Below, one piece after another: positions 22,334-23,013 of a DNA stretch of 23,013 nt. The notes below the pieces were generated by a model. The model worked only from the letters and a program-made list of their open reading frames with translations. It had not been told where the DNA came from and searched no databases. The stretch comes from an uncultured Candidatus Woesearchaeota archaeon (GTDB taxonomy: Archaea; Nanobdellota; Nanobdellia; Woesearchaeales; 21-14-0-10-32-9). The stretch spans positions 1 to 23,013 of the forward strand of contig CAITEO010000086.1 of NCBI GenBank assembly GCA_903891505.1. The letters are read 5' to 3'. Position 1 is the stretch's first letter. Each line of letters starts with the position of its first letter. Position numbers and translations under genes: made by a program.

Positions 22334-23013
22334 TTAATTCTTTACTTTCATCGCATTCCATGACAAGTTGAATAGTTGCGAAAGTGCTGATGCGAAAAAC
22401 TTTGTACTTATCCATATTCCTATGTCGTAAGATGGGTGTACATCATTGTCGTGCGCGAGCATGAACATAACTGACTCATTATCAACAATGCAGAATCTTG
22501 CACTTAGGTTCAGATCTTTTATGTCTGCAATTTTTCTAAGTTCTTTTATTTCATCAGTCTCTTTCTTCACTGGCGCAGATATTTTAATTGTTACTCCTCT
22601 TTCTTTTGCTTTCTTCAAATGTTTTAGGAGAACATCTGCTTTTCTTTTCAGGCCGTCTTCGGTTGTTACTAGGACTATTGAATCTTCAGCTTCTTTTATC
22701 ATTGTTATTAGCTGATCGTATAGATTATCTCGTCCTTTTATCGAGCCTGAAAGATCCATAGGATCTACAAGTTCGACTCCTGTCGTGTGCAATTTTACAA
22801 GATCATTTAATATGTCTGAATCCTTGAGATCTTCAAGCAATTTTGCTGAGGTCTCTGCCTCTTCCCTTATGCTTTTCTTTACTCTTTCAAGAACTTCTTT
22901 TGGTGGAACCGCAATATACTTTATTGGCTTCCCAATTTTCATTATTACAAAACCTTTCTTCTCAAGGCTTTCAAGAACATCATAACTTCTACTTCTTGGA
23001 ACATTCGCAATAT
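22334..23013 (-). CDS. TrmB-like transcriptional regulator, 5' end cut by window
   Basis: The frame stays open from the stop at 22334 to the window edge, so the ATG at 22942 is internal and the gene begins outside. The part upstream reads IANVPRSRSYDVLESLEKKG, the recognition helix and wing of a TrmB winged-helix domain, followed by FVIMKIGKPIKYIAVPPKEVLERVKK, the usual junction to a coiled-coil linker. The C-terminal part (about 120 residues, NLYDQLITMIKEAEDSIVLVTTEDGLKRKADVLL...) is a PLD-like sensor domain of this family, which in other archaea binds sugars or other small molecules. No target operon can be named; TrmB proteins usually repress or activate from sites next to TATA boxes. Confidence 0.85.
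   Translation of the reverse strand, partial: IANVPRSRSYDVLESLEKKGFVIMKIGKPIKYIAVPPKEVLERVKKSIREEAETSAKLLEDLKDSDILNDLVKLHTTGVELVDPMDLSGSIKGRDNLYDQLITMIKEAEDSIVLVTTEDGLKRKADVLLKHLKKAKERGVTIKISAPVKKETDEIKELRKIADIKDLNLSARFCIVDNESVMFMLAHDNDVHPSYDIGIWISTKFFASALSQLFNLSWNAMKVKN

Noticed and set aside
22334..22942. A complete TrmB-like gene starting at the ATG at 22942.
   Set aside because: The reading frame continues without stop to the window edge and encodes the winged-helix part, so this ATG is internal.
1..23013. tRNA genes, rRNA, CRISPR arrays, insertion sequences.
   Set aside because: No T-loop GGTTCGAATCC-type string in a cloverleaf context, no rRNA-like conserved stretch, no regularly spaced repeats with spacers, and no transposase frame was seen.

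Overview
The window looks like a piece of chromosome from an AT-rich archaeon, most likely a DPANN lineage of the Woesearchaeota/Pacearchaeota kind. This rests on archaeal information-processing genes: archaeal DnaG, clamp-loader large subunit RFC-L, tRNA-splicing endonuclease EndA, archaeal/eukaryotic-type TrpRS, a HerA ATPase, a TrmB-type regulator and a presenilin-like protease. Promoters are TATA boxes about 25-30 bp upstream of start codons, which implies mostly leaderless mRNAs, with Shine-Dalgarno (SD) sites mainly at operon-internal genes. The lineage is inferred from gene content and style; no rRNA or tRNA gene is present to confirm it.

Layout. 1-2.1 kb: presenilin-like intramembrane protease (+) facing an aldose-1-epimerase-like protein (-). 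2.1-4.05 kb: tRNA endonuclease with a palindromic element inside its reading frame, a tandem array of covarying hairpins, a P-loop kinase and a small secreted protein. 4.06-6.13 kb: dnaG, then about 700 bp without a gene that holds a probable structured RNA with its own TATA box and a cluster of hairpins including two more copies of the palindromic element. 6.1-8 kb: membrane-anchored parvulin-type foldase fused to a thioredoxin-like domain that has lost its CXXC. 8.1-9.6 kb: HerA ATPase overlapping a 57-residue gene. 9.6-12.7 kb: membrane protein, TrpRS, a COG1325-type RNA-binding protein and a winged-helix protein. 12.7-16.7 kb: a minus-strand set of TGS-domain GTPase, probable tRNA-dependent cyclodipeptide synthase and a surface protein built on N-glycosylation sequons. 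16.8-23 kb: Cys-rich DoxX-like protein, RFC-L, membrane protein, cyclophilin lipoprotein, small membrane-anchored protein, TraB-family protein, an unknown protein and a TrmB-like regulator cut by the window edge.

Themes. Replication and RNA processing (DnaG, RFC-L, HerA, EndA, TrpRS) sit among envelope functions: two different extracytoplasmic prolyl isomerases, a presenilin-like protease, a sequon-rich surface protein and TraB. The most unusual observations are a dispersed double-palindrome repeat, one copy of which is translated in frame inside endA; a tandem structured element after endA with position-for-position compensatory changes; the putative RNA upstream of dnaG; and a divergent cyclodipeptide synthase in an archaeon.
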